A stretch of 14,637 nt of DNA from Methanosarcinales archaeon ex4572_44. Lineage in GTDB: Archaea; Halobacteriota; Methanosarcinia; Methanosarcinales; EX4572-44. This document shows, piece after piece, positions 1-6,756 of this stretch (positions are counted from its first letter, which is position 1; every line of letters begins with the position of its first letter). The translations under genes were made by a program, and so were the position numbers. The notes under the pieces were generated by a model, which searched no databases, was not told the origin of the DNA, and saw only the letters and a list, made by a program, of their open reading frames with translations. The DNA is taken from assembly GCA_002254825.2 (NCBI GenBank), contig NJEL02000006.1:1-14637 (forward strand), given 5' to 3'.

Positions 1-78
1 TGTTTCGATTATGCGTCGTATGCAGATCGTGTTCAGCCTCTCACTCATTTTCCCAACCACAAGCTTGAAGCAAGATAA
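1..78 (+). CDS. Possible 3' end of a gene cut by the window border
   Basis: Frame 1 is open from the first base to a TAA at 76-78 and would encode 25 residues ending in NHKLEAR. The composition (D, Y, R, H, P) looks like a normal protein tail. Frame 2 is also open over a similar length, so the frame choice is uncertain. The product cannot be recognised from this tail. Confidence 0.25.
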   Translation, partial: CFDYASYADRVQPLTHFPNHKLEAR

Positions 79-122
79 CACCCCATAAATCAAAAACTTG
101 TGATCTGCGAGGTTGATCAACT

Positions 123-638
123 ATGGACGTCCTTGATGTAATACAAGATCGACGCAGTATTCGTGCGTTCAAATACCGAACGGTCGAAGAAGATAAAATA
201 AAACGGGTGCTTGAAGCTGCAAGACTCTCACCATCCGCCAAAAACTTGCAAGAACGCTTCTTCATCGTCGTGAAGGATAAAGCGAAGAGAAGAGCACTGG
301 CAGACGCCGCACACGGCCAAAGTTTCGTCGGAGACGCACCCGTTGTGATCGTAGCATGCGCCGACAACACAGATTACACTATGCCGTGCGGGCAACTCGC
401 ATATCCCATCGACACGGCGATAGCGGTAGATCACATGACGCTGCAGGCGGTTGCAGATGGACTCGGAACTTGCTGGATCGGTGCGTTCAGCGAAGAACGA
501 GTGAAAGAACTACTAAACATACCTGACCAAATTAGAGCAGTTGCACTCCTTCCAATCGGATATCCGAAGGATACACCCACAAGAACACCACGAAAAGAGC
601 TCAGTGAAATCACAATGCAGGATAAATGGGTCAAGTGA
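123..638 (+). CDS. Nitroreductase family FMN-dependent oxidoreductase
   Basis: This 171-residue protein has the nitroreductase-family layout. An N-terminal RRSIRAF motif (residues 10-16) and SPSAKNLQ (36-43) lie where FMN phosphate and ring contacts are made in the family. A later GLGTCWIGAF segment and the closing LLPIGYP strand are also typical. Such enzymes use NAD(P)H and FMN to reduce nitro groups, quinones or other small acceptors; the physiological substrate cannot be read from sequence. The length fits the short archaeal members, which work as homodimers. The start is supported by GAGGT at 109-113, nine bases before the ATG. The gene stands alone on the + strand and converges on thiL, separated by an AT-rich spacer. 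A CATAAATC box near 82-89 may be its TATA element. Confident on family, not on substrate. Confidence 0.9.
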   Translation: MDVLDVIQDRRSIRAFKYRTVEEDKIKRVLEAARLSPSAKNLQERFFIVVKDKAKRRALADAAHGQSFVGDAPVVIVACADNTDYTMPCGQLAYPIDTAIAVDHMTLQAVADGLGTCWIGAFSEERVKELLNIPDQIRAVALLPIGYPKDTPTRTPRKELSEITMQDKWVK

Positions 639-740
639 CACCACACTAAAAGATCAAGAAACTTGAAAAATTATCAAAAACTACCATCACCGAATTATAC
701 AATAATAAAAAAATAATATTAATAAATATCAATATTTAGT
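639..740. terminator. AT-rich convergent spacer, probable bidirectional termination zone
   Basis: The spacer between the nitroreductase and thiL ends is almost pure A/T from about 690 onward. It contains a perfect small dyad (AAATAT, CA loop, ATATTT) at 724-737 that overlaps the thiL stop. T-runs are available in both directions, as archaeal termination needs. The dyad is short and could be chance in such AT-rich DNA. Confidence 0.35.
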
Positions 741-1757
741 TATATCAAATTTTGTGTTCGTGTCTGTTATGGGGTCTTGTGGGCGTGATCGGGTTTGTGG
801 TCGGTGTCTCAGGTGTTCGTATCCTTTTTCGTTGAGTGGTTTCACGCAAGTTTTGCCTTCTATTGTGGTTTCTTCAATAAGAATGTTTTTTTTGGTCACT
901 TTTCCGATAATTGTGAGGTCGATTTCTTCGTGCAATATTTTGATCTTTTCTTTTGGAACTGTGAATAGGAGTTCGAAGTCGCCACCTTCGTAGAGGGCTA
1001 CTTTAAGTGCTTCTTTGGGCTTGAGTATTTGACTTATTTTCGGGTGTGTTGGTATTTTTTCAGCGTAGATTTTAAATCCAATATTCTCGTTTGCCCGTGA
1101 GAGTTCGTGGAGTGATGCTGCGAGTCCGTCGCTGATATCCATTGCGCTGGTGACTGCTTTGCTCTCGGCGAGAGTACTGCCTTCACGGATTCGCGGAGTT
1201 GGCTCAAAGAGTTTTGCTAGAAGATCCGCTGGGCATTTTATCCCCTGTTTCAGCGCAAAGAGTGCAGCGCCTGCACCACCAAGACTTCCCGTGACACAGA
1301 CTAGGTCGTTCTCCCTCGCACCGCTTCTATACATGATATTCTCTCGTTTTACAGACCCTATTGCTGTCCCGACTATGGTGAGCTCATCGTGGGCGTCCAG
1401 ATCTCCTCCAATCACTCTGGTCGAGGCATGGTCTGCGCAGGTTTTGATGCCGCGTATTATTTCGTCAAGAAACCCAGTCTCCGTGTCCCCTGGAAGACCG
1501 ATTGCGAAGAGCATGCCTGTTGGCTTTGCACCCATCGCTGCAAGGTCGCTCAGACTCACGGCTGCACTCATCCATCCGATCTGGTAGCCGCTCATCTGCG
1601 GTGGGAAATCAGTTTTTTGGTGGAGCATGTCACTCGTAGCTACGAGGATTTCATCTCCGATCCTGATAAAACCACAATCATCCCCAATATCAGGATTTCC
1701 GAGGAGTTTTCTTATTCGTTCGACGATTGCTCGTTCACCAAGTTCGAATACCTGCAT
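729..1757 (-). CDS. thiL: Thiamine-monophosphate kinase
   Basis: ThiL phosphorylates thiamine monophosphate to thiamine diphosphate with ATP, the last step of the cofactor pathway. The 342-residue protein shows the family motifs in order: GDDCGF (25-30), TSDML (41-45), the ATP-binding helix AAVSLSDLAAMGAKP (65-79), IGGDL (116-120), DISDGL (207-212) and GGDFELLF (258-265). The family more often has GDDAA, TTDML and GEDYELLF, so this is a mildly divergent archaeal form, but the acidic metal-binding residues are kept. The last 25 or so residues, after the usual GYEH end, are a polar Arg/Pro/Asp/Thr-rich tail not needed for the fold. It is an aminoimidazole-ribonucleotide-synthetase (PurM)-like kinase and cytosolic. 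No TPP riboswitch was seen upstream. The other thiamine-linked gene, thiI, lies at the far end of the window. Confidence 0.95.
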   Translation of the reverse strand: MQVFELGERAIVERIRKLLGNPDIGDDCGFIRIGDEILVATSDMLHQKTDFPPQMSGYQIGWMSAAVSLSDLAAMGAKPTGMLFAIGLPGDTETGFLDEIIRGIKTCADHASTRVIGGDLDAHDELTIVGTAIGSVKRENIMYRSGARENDLVCVTGSLGGAGAALFALKQGIKCPADLLAKLFEPTPRIREGSTLAESKAVTSAMDISDGLAASLHELSRANENIGFKIYAEKIPTHPKISQILKPKEALKVALYEGGDFELLFTVPKEKIKILHEEIDLTIIGKVTKKNILIEETTIEGKTCVKPLNEKGYEHLRHRPQTRSRPQDPITDTNTKFDITKY

Positions 1758-1829
1758 CGTACCATCCGAGTCCGTGTATACAATCAGTCACAATCTTATT
1801 TATTTTATTCGAATACCCTGCAGATGCTA

Positions 1830-1837
1830 TTTATAAC
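1830..1837 (-). promoter_or_regulatory. Candidate TATA box for thiL
   Basis: On the minus strand this reads GTTATAAA. Transcription would start about 25 bases downstream, near 1807, leaving a leader of about 50 bases before the thiL ATG. A second AT-rich stretch at about 1797-1810 is an alternative. Confidence 0.3.
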
Positions 1838-1897
1838 TAAGCTGCCCGATAGGAGATAGATAAAATAAGAAATAGAGTTTTCTACAATAATGGTGGC

Positions 1898-2422
1898 TTA
1901 TTTTGTGAGGTCTGTTAGTGCCACTCGTTCAAGGACGAGGTCGGGTATTTTTTCTTCACCAGCTGCTTCTATCTCTTGGTGTGTGATGTTGAATGTTTGG
2001 GTGATTTTCTCTTTTTTTGAGTTTGTGTAGTCTATTGCTCTGGGGTCTTCACTTATCAGTTCTCTGAGTTCTTTTATGACATCTGTTTTTCTCGTTTGGG
2101 GGTTGATTGCTATGAGTGCTATTTTGTTCTTTCCTCTTTTTATTCCGAATTGGAGTGCTTTTTCTATCTGTCGTGTTCCTGCAATATAGAGTAGTGTTTC
2201 CATTTCTAGGTTTTTTGCAATGTTTTCTCCTTTTTTGAATGCTCGGATGGCTTTTTCCGCGGCAAAGATTGCATGTTTTCGTCCTGCTAAAAAATCAGCG
2301 TCTATTGCTTGTATTGTGATTCCATGCTTCTCAGAGATCTGTTTGATTCGGTGGATGAAATCTTCTGTGCTGGTTATGCTGGCATCTCCGCAAATTACCT
2401 GAATTATGTTTTCCTCAGTCAA
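1898..2422 (-). CDS. cgi121: KEOPS complex subunit Cgi121
   Basis: Cgi121 is the KEOPS subunit that binds Bud32 and delivers tRNA for N6-threonylcarbamoyl-adenosine (t6A) formation at position 37. This 174-residue protein has the family pattern: a short N-terminal strand, then IQAIDADFLAGRKHAIFAAEKA (residues about 37-58; DA and AG..H are typical), then an alpha-helical stretch with MET-LLYIAGTRQIEKALQFGIK (about 73-95) that is the most diagnostic part. The C-terminal third is more variable. The codon at the given start is TTG; no ATG occurs in frame before the conserved core, so TTG is the most likely start, with only a weak GGGA upstream. Other KEOPS genes (kae1, bud32, pcc1) are not in the window. 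Upstream lies a separate small membrane-protein gene; thiL follows after about 140 bases. Confidence 0.85.
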   Translation of the reverse strand: MTEENIIQVICGDASITSTEDFIHRIKQISEKHGITIQAIDADFLAGRKHAIFAAEKAIRAFKKGENIAKNLEMETLLYIAGTRQIEKALQFGIKRGKNKIALIAINPQTRKTDVIKELRELISEDPRAIDYTNSKKEKITQTFNITHQEIEAAGEEKIPDLVLERVALTDLTK

Positions 2423-2499
2423 AATGTTGTTCCCTACTTAAATATTCTGCTGAATTGAACTATGCCTTTTTAATTGTTTTCTTGTTTGATCTGCGACCA

Positions 2500-2787
2500 T
2501 CATTGTGTGCTGAAAATTATTGAGTAAAGCTGTGCATTATAGTCCTTTGCACTCTTGTAAGCATCGTAGATACCATAGAGCCAAGGTATAATGAGCCAAC
2601 AAAATAGCAGAATCAATATACCTTTTCCAACTTGTCCTATATACATCTGTCCTACTCCCGGCACGATGATTGTAAGTGCTGTAGCTATGCCTATACTCTT
2701 ACTCTTTTGCTCATAGTAGAAGACTTTTTGATTTTTATCCATATCTTTTGTGAATTCCTTAATTTGCATCGCTTCTGTTTCGTCCAT
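2500..2787 (-). CDS. Small TM2-type membrane protein
   Basis: This 95-residue protein has a charged, Lys-rich N-terminal half (about residues 1-30) followed by two hydrophobic segments. The first, from IGIATALTIIVPGVGQMYIGQ, carries the PG.GQ.Y.G signature of TM2-type proteins. The second, about residues 54-72, runs ILILLFCWLIIPWLYGIYDA, with the aromatic-rich DAY end seen in TM2 domains. Such proteins sit in the membrane with a tight hairpin; their function is mostly unknown. The start is well supported: GGTGAT lies seven bases before the ATG. The gene is more AT-rich than dapF upstream and looks like its own unit, with a possible TATA (AGTATAAT on -) near 2844-2851. No partner can be proposed from neighbours. 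Confidence 0.75.
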   Translation of the reverse strand: MDETEAMQIKEFTKDMDKNQKVFYYEQKSKSIGIATALTIIVPGVGQMYIGQVGKGILILLFCWLIIPWLYGIYDAYKSAKDYNAQLYSIIFSTQ

Positions 2788-2857
2788 TATTCTATCACCT
2801 TTTTTGCTTATTTTTTCTTCCTGTACAACACTACCGAGTTAACATTATACTCTGCAT

Positions 2858-3685
2858 TTAAAAAAGTATCTCTCCTTTGAAGACACTTTTTGGATACGTT
2901 TTCATGTATGCATTTCCGTCGTCTTTGAGTGTTACGTGTACGTCCCCACCTCTGGTGTGGACTGTGATTTCATTGCTGGTCTTTTTGATGGTGTGGGCGA
3001 GTGCTGCGCTTGCAACTGCACCTGTTCCACAGCTCAAGGTCTCGTTTTCTACTCCGCGTTCATAGGTGCGGATGCTGATCTCGTGTGGTGTGTGGACATT
3101 GATAAAGTTGACGTTTGCACCTCCTGGGAAGATGGGGTCATGGCGGATCATGGGTGATAGCTCTGATAGGGGCGCCTCTTCGAGGTTCTCGGTGAATATT
3201 ATTGCGTGTGGTACGCCTGTGTTAACGGCGGATACGTTGCACCCGTGAAGCTTCTGGTTTAGGAACCTACCATTGCCTTTGGCAGGTATTTGTTCTCTCC
3301 TATAGAGCGGCTTTCCCATATTCACTTCTGTCCAGAGTTTTTCATCTTCTGTTTGTGTTTTGATTGTGAGTATTCCTGCTTGCGTCTTGATCGTTGTTGT
3401 GCCAATCGTTGTGTATCCCGTGTCCACGGCATATTTGGCAAGGCAACTGATTCCGTTTCCGCACATTTCAGCTTCTGAACGGTCGGGCTGGAAGATTCGC
3501 ATTTCCATGTCTGCTGTGTCGTGATTCTTGAGGAAGAGTATGCCGTCTGCTCCGATTCCGAATCTGCGGTCGCAGTATCTTGCTGCAAACTTTCCTTTCT
3601 CTTCGTCTGGCACCACAGTCTCGTGGTATTCATCAATTAACACAAAGTCATTTCCATTCGACTGGAGCTTGGTAAACCCAATCAC
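2858..3685 (-). CDS. dapF: Diaminopimelate epimerase
   Basis: DapF interconverts LL- and meso-diaminopimelate on the way to lysine, using two cysteines as acid and base and no cofactor. Both are visible: Cys75 in EMCGNG and Cys219 in LSCGTGAVASA. The N-terminal FTKLQSNGNDFVLIDEY and the GVPHAIIF and ERGVENET segments are also family signatures. I prefer the GTG start at 3685 over an upstream TTG at 3700. It gives the usual M-x-x-FTK beginning, and GGAG lies nine bases before it. This makes 275 residues, normal for the family. The gene lies just downstream of the NrpR-like gene (about 20 bases), on the same strand, so the two are probably co-transcribed. Coding-strand composition is A/C-rich (one line counted at 68% A+C). 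Confidence 0.95.
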   Translation of the reverse strand: MIGFTKLQSNGNDFVLIDEYHETVVPDEEKGKFAARYCDRRFGIGADGILFLKNHDTADMEMRIFQPDRSEAEMCGNGISCLAKYAVDTGYTTIGTTTIKTQAGILTIKTQTEDEKLWTEVNMGKPLYRREQIPAKGNGRFLNQKLHGCNVSAVNTGVPHAIIFTENLEEAPLSELSPMIRHDPIFPGGANVNFINVHTPHEISIRTYERGVENETLSCGTGAVASAALAHTIKKTSNEITVHTRGGDVHVTLKDDGNAYMKTYPKSVFKGEILF

Positions 3686-3708
3686 CCAACCACTCTCCAA
3701 TTTTATAT

Positions 3709-4443
3709 TCAGAGTTTGTCGATGTGGCTCATCTCTCTGTGGTCTATCAGCATGGACATGGAGTGTGTCTTCAATTGATATCCCTCTTCTATTGCTGCTG
3801 CAACCATGTTTGACCCGCCGAGCACAGCAATTCCGATGTGATCCCTGCCCGTCTCCACGCTCAAGATCTCGCTGTTCGGTTCTCCGATTTCAAGAACGCC
3901 GCTGAAGCCTGCCAATTCAAGTTCAGCAATCCTCTCTTCAACAATGCCCTTTGCTATCATCGGAACCTCGCGCATGTTTGCGAGAATTGCACCCGAGCCT
4001 GTGTTCATCATCCGCGTGACCGATGTGAGATCCTGCGAGATCAAGACTTCAAGCGGATCGATGGTGGTTCCCTCATAGAGGAGCATGTCGGTGAAGCGGG
4101 TGGGCTGGTTCTCCACCACTTCAACCACGCCACCAAAACGGAGGTTCACAGGTACCCCTAACTTCAACAGAACACCATCAAGTGTGATGCTGCAGGTGGT
4201 GCATATGCAGATCTCATCGTCGCCGAACCCAAGCTCTGCACCATCGATCAACGCGACAAACGGGCTTGGTGACAAACCGGCTGCAACAGCACGGCTGAAG
4301 ACCTCAAGCACGCCGTCTGCATCATCCCGCTGAACAACTATTATGTTGGCAATGATCTTTCCCTCACCACGTTTGGGGTCGAAGTCAACTCCATACATCA
4401 GCTCATCGATTCGTGAGAGCATGAATTGCAACTCTTCTTCCAT
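3709..4443 (-). CDS. NrpR-type regulatory domain (DUF128) protein without DNA-binding domain
   Basis: NrpR is the archaeal nitrogen-assimilation repressor whose DUF128 (NRD) domains sense 2-oxoglutarate. The 244 residues here match a single NRD domain: a short helical lead (residues 1-25), KGEGKIIANI-like first strand, CTTCSITLDGVLLK, FGGVVEVVENQPTRF, EGTTIDPLEVLISQDLTSV, GSGAILANMREVP, FSGVLEIGEPN and a final VLGGSNMVAA segment. No winged helix precedes it: the ATG at 4443 follows a non-coding spacer. In Methanosarcina a related split exists, with a DNA-binding NrpRI and an NRD-only NrpRII (family knowledge), so this may be a partner or sensor subunit. No GGAA-N6-TTCC NrpR operator was seen nearby. 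Close coupling to dapF suggests amino-acid or nitrogen linkage, but that is inference. Confidence 0.85.
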   Translation of the reverse strand: MEEELQFMLSRIDELMYGVDFDPKRGEGKIIANIIVVQRDDADGVLEVFSRAVAAGLSPSPFVALIDGAELGFGDDEICICTTCSITLDGVLLKLGVPVNLRFGGVVEVVENQPTRFTDMLLYEGTTIDPLEVLISQDLTSVTRMMNTGSGAILANMREVPMIAKGIVEERIAELELAGFSGVLEIGEPNSEILSVETGRDHIGIAVLGGSNMVAAAIEEGYQLKTHSMSMLIDHREMSHIDKL

Positions 4444-4492
4444 TTAAACACAACCACAAGAGAGTCTCGGAAGAGAGGATACGATTGGATAG

Positions 4493-4502
4493 AATATAAT
4501 AG
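4493..4502 (-). promoter_or_regulatory. Candidate TATA box for the NrpR-like/dapF unit
   Basis: On the minus strand this AT-rich patch reads CTATTATATT in otherwise mixed sequence. A start about 25 bases downstream would leave a leader of some 25-30 bases before the ATG at 4443. The rest of the 178-base spacer (4444-4621) shows no gene. Confidence 0.3.
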
Positions 4503-4564
4503 CTTTTGTGTTTGTGGGGAGCTGTCAAATTGCTCGGTTGTTATGCCAAAACTCTGGTTTTTTC

Positions 4565-4574
4565 AGATCTGGAT
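4565..4574. repeat. Left copy of 10-bp direct repeat flanking the upp/radical SAM block
   Basis: AGATCTGGAT occurs here and, in the same orientation, at 6375-6384. The two copies bracket the AT-rich two-gene block. Chance of a shared 10-mer between two such spacers is low but not negligible. Confidence 0.35.
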
Positions 4575-4621
4575 GGTGTTCAAAACCAAAGTACGTATTT
4601 CTTGTTATGTAATTCATACTT

Positions 4622-5290
4622 CTAAACCGACCCGAACGCTCTATCACCAGCATCGCCAAGACCTGGAACAATATAACCATCATCATTCAATTCAGGGTCA
4701 ATTGAGACCGTAACGATAGCAGCATCGGGATATGCTCTTCTGATTTTGTCTATGCCAACTCTTGTTGAAACCACCGACAAAAGGATTAACTTTTTTGGTT
4801 TGCAATTTTCTTCAATTATATATTTCATAATGCTTAAAATAGTGCTTCCTGTGGCGAGCATGGGGTCGGCAACTACTAAGACGTCTTTATCCGTAATTGG
4901 TGGAAATTTTACATAATTAATATCGATATCAAAAAAACCTCCTTTCATTCCATCTTTTTCTCTCCTTTTAGCACTTATTACACCTTGTTTTGCATGTGGA
5001 AACGCCTTAAGTAAACCCTCAACGAAAGGAAATGCTGCCCGTAAAATGTTAATTATTATTATCCGCTCTTTATCTTGGATGGAAATACCTTTAAATTTAG
5101 TAAAAGGCGTTTCAATATCAATTTGTTCTTTATCCAAAATTTCCATAAGTTCATACCCACAGATTCGTCCTAATTTAACAATGCCCTTCCTAAAACCAAC
5201 TTGGGGAGTTCTTTTATCCCGTAGTTTTGTCAATTCATCGTGTGCAACAACGCTGTCAACAAGCCACAAATTATTTTCAATTTTTTTCAT
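4622..5290 (-). CDS. upp: Uracil phosphoribosyltransferase
   Basis: Upp makes UMP from uracil and PRPP (pyrimidine salvage). The 222-residue protein carries the PRPP-binding motif VLVVADPMLATGST (137-150) and the uracil-binding C-terminal loop GYIVPGLGDAGDRAFG (205-220), both diagnostic, plus the early LTKLRDKRTP segment. The chosen ATG at 5290 overlaps the radical SAM stop by four bases (ATGA), and a perfect GGAGG sits seven bases upstream, inside the radical SAM gene. An upstream ATG at 5308 lacks this. The overlap implies coupled translation with the radical SAM enzyme. One line (5041-5100) counts to 25% G+C against about 55% in a geranylgeranyl reductase line, so the pair looks foreign or compositionally distinct. 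A role beyond uracil salvage, as a modified-base or nucleotide branch with the radical SAM partner, is possible but unproven. Confidence 0.93.
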   Translation of the reverse strand: MKKIENNLWLVDSVVAHDELTKLRDKRTPQVGFRKGIVKLGRICGYELMEILDKEQIDIETPFTKFKGISIQDKERIIIINILRAAFPFVEGLLKAFPHAKQGVISAKRREKDGMKGGFFDIDINYVKFPPITDKDVLVVADPMLATGSTILSIMKYIIEENCKPKKLILLSVVSTRVGIDKIRRAYPDAAIVTVSIDPELNDDGYIVPGLGDAGDRAFGSV

Positions 5291-6300
5291 TTTTGTTCCT
5301 CCATACAATCAAACTCCAATTTACCATTCTTCAAATTGTCTTCGGCAGTTAAAAAACAACTCCAATAACACCCAGAACAATCTATTTTTGCTCTCTCGTT
5401 TTTCCAATCCTCTTTAAACTCTTCAAATTTTTCTTTATCCATCTCGGTTGCATTATATTTTTTTGCCACTTTTCCTCTGATTTCGTTACAGATCATAAGA
5501 GCACCATCTGCATCAATTCTTAATTGAACTAATTCTTCACACTTCCAATTACTATAAACTCCATATTTTGACATATTTATAAGATAGGAGTCTGGAACAG
5601 TTATTTTGTAGCCTTCGAGTTTCATTTGTAATAATTTTATCATAATATTGTTAATCTCTGGTATGTCTGCATCTGTAAATTTGGACTCCTCTGGAATTTC
5701 TGCTCTAAATTCCCAGTGATCTCCTTTTTCATGAATAACAGGACATAAATTAACCCAAATACCATTGTCAGATAATATTTTTGTAATTTCAGGTATGTTT
5801 AACAGGTTTTTCTTTGTGATAACCACATTTGCGCCAAGAATTTTAACTCCTGCCTCTTTAAAACTTTTAAGTTTATCAAACCCTGCATTAGATTTTATGA
5901 TTCCATGTTCATCCAAACCTTTAACATCTTCTACACCGTCTATACTGGCAAAATATCCTTGAATCCCAGCATTCACTAAACTATTTAGTTTTTCCTCACT
6001 AAACGTGGAATTAGACAAAACTGCATATTTTATTGAGGTTTCTTCATTCATGAACCTGATTAAATCTTCAAAGCCCTCTATGATGGTTGGTTCTCCACCC
6101 AGTATCTTAACCGTTTTAATACCGATATTATCTAAATTCTTAAGTGCCTTTTTCCATTCATCGATGCTTAGCTCTCTTTTAAGTTGTTTTTTGGCAAGAT
6201 TGCAGTAGCCACAGCGCAAGTTACATCTTCTCGTTAAAAATATTTGGCATTCTGTGATATTATTAAAACGTGTTTCTGTCGAAAATTTAATCCTTTCCAT
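5287..6300 (-). CDS. Radical SAM enzyme with SPASM-like C-terminal cysteines
   Basis: The 337-residue protein has the radical SAM cluster motif CNLRCGYC (Cys26, 30, 33) and the SAM-binding GGEP (68-71). It uses a 4Fe-4S cluster to cleave S-adenosylmethionine to a 5'-deoxyadenosyl radical. The C-terminal third has further cysteines at 254, 271, 308, 311, 315 and 332; the spacing C254...G-x4-C271...CxxCxxxC resembles SPASM/twitch auxiliary-cluster domains, common in peptide- and small-molecule-modifying members. The ATG at 6300 is preferred: GGTGTGA lies eight bases upstream, whereas the longer frame to 6330 has no such signal. The stop overlaps the upp start, so the two proteins are made together. 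The gene is AT-rich like upp. I do not recognise the substrate; a short precursor-peptide gene was looked for next to it and not found. Confidence 0.85.
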   Translation of the reverse strand: MERIKFSTETRFNNITECQIFLTRRCNLRCGYCNLAKKQLKRELSIDEWKKALKNLDNIGIKTVKILGGEPTIIEGFEDLIRFMNEETSIKYAVLSNSTFSEEKLNSLVNAGIQGYFASIDGVEDVKGLDEHGIIKSNAGFDKLKSFKEAGVKILGANVVITKKNLLNIPEITKILSDNGIWVNLCPVIHEKGDHWEFRAEIPEESKFTDADIPEINNIMIKLLQMKLEGYKITVPDSYLINMSKYGVYSNWKCEELVQLRIDADGALMICNEIRGKVAKKYNATEMDKEKFEEFKEDWKNERAKIDCSGCYWSCFLTAEDNLKNGKLEFDCMEEQK

Positions 6301-6374
6301 ATTATTCACACCATGTATACTTCCCCACAAAAACCTATCTATTGTGATGCCAACAATCCAAGACCGAACAGCTT

Positions 6375-6384
6375 AGATCTGGAT
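6375..6384. repeat. Right copy of 10-bp direct repeat flanking the upp/radical SAM block
   Basis: Second AGATCTGGAT, same orientation as the copy at 4565-4574, located in the spacer between the radical SAM gene and the membrane-protein gene. No transposase or inverted terminal repeats accompany it. Confidence 0.35.
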
Positions 6385-6423
6385 CAAGTCTGCCCTCAAT
6401 GATCCTCCCTTTTCAACCATGAA

Positions 6424-6756
6424 TCATCCCTCACCAAGCCTTTCATAACTCTCAACCGAGACTGCGCCGAAGAAGCGCTGGGAGGCGGTCTCGTTGTGGG
6501 TGAACACCTCCTCTCTCACACCCTTTTTATTCAAGAAAACGGCTATGAATGAGAGTAACAATCCCACATTCTGAGTATCTGGGTTTTCTGCAACCATTAG
6601 TCCAAGCAGTGCGATAGAGCTTGCAAAGAGCCCGCGAACTGCACCTCTTCGATACGATACAATCCCAGTGGTGCGGAATATGCGAATATCCCGGAGTGTG
6701 AGAAATAGTATCACTGTAAATGCGAGGGCAGTTACGATAACGCCTATGTTTATCAC
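6424..6756 (-). CDS. Small membrane protein of unknown function
   Basis: The 110-residue product has a hydrophobic N-terminal segment (about 3-22, GVIVTALAFTVILFLTL), then a basic stretch RDIRIFRTTGIVSYRRGAVRG, then two more hydrophobic stretches (about 43-56 and 65-78). The tail is charged and hydrophilic. That predicts two or three membrane spans. The start codon is GTG and overlaps the RNA-ligase-partner stop by four bases (GTGA), so it is translationally coupled to that gene. I do not recognise the family. The coupling suggests a conserved pairing, but the sequence alone does not show what a membrane protein would do with an RNA-repair partner. Confidence 0.7.
   Translation of the reverse strand: MINIGVIVTALAFTVILFLTLRDIRIFRTTGIVSYRRGAVRGLFASSIALLGLMVAENPDTQNVGLLLSFIAVFLNKKGVREEVFTHNETASQRFFGAVSVESYERLGEG

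Noticed and set aside
1389..1859. 156-codon open frame on + opposite thiL
   Set aside because: It is antisense to a gene with all ThiL motifs; composition and Cys/His content are those of a shadow frame.
4444..4621. NrpR operator (GGAA-N6-TTCC) before the NrpR-like gene
   Set aside because: No such palindrome occurs in the spacer.
5287..6423. RiPP-type precursor peptide next to the radical SAM enzyme
   Set aside because: No short frame with a Shine-Dalgarno sequence and a leader/core pattern was found between the radical SAM gene and its neighbours.
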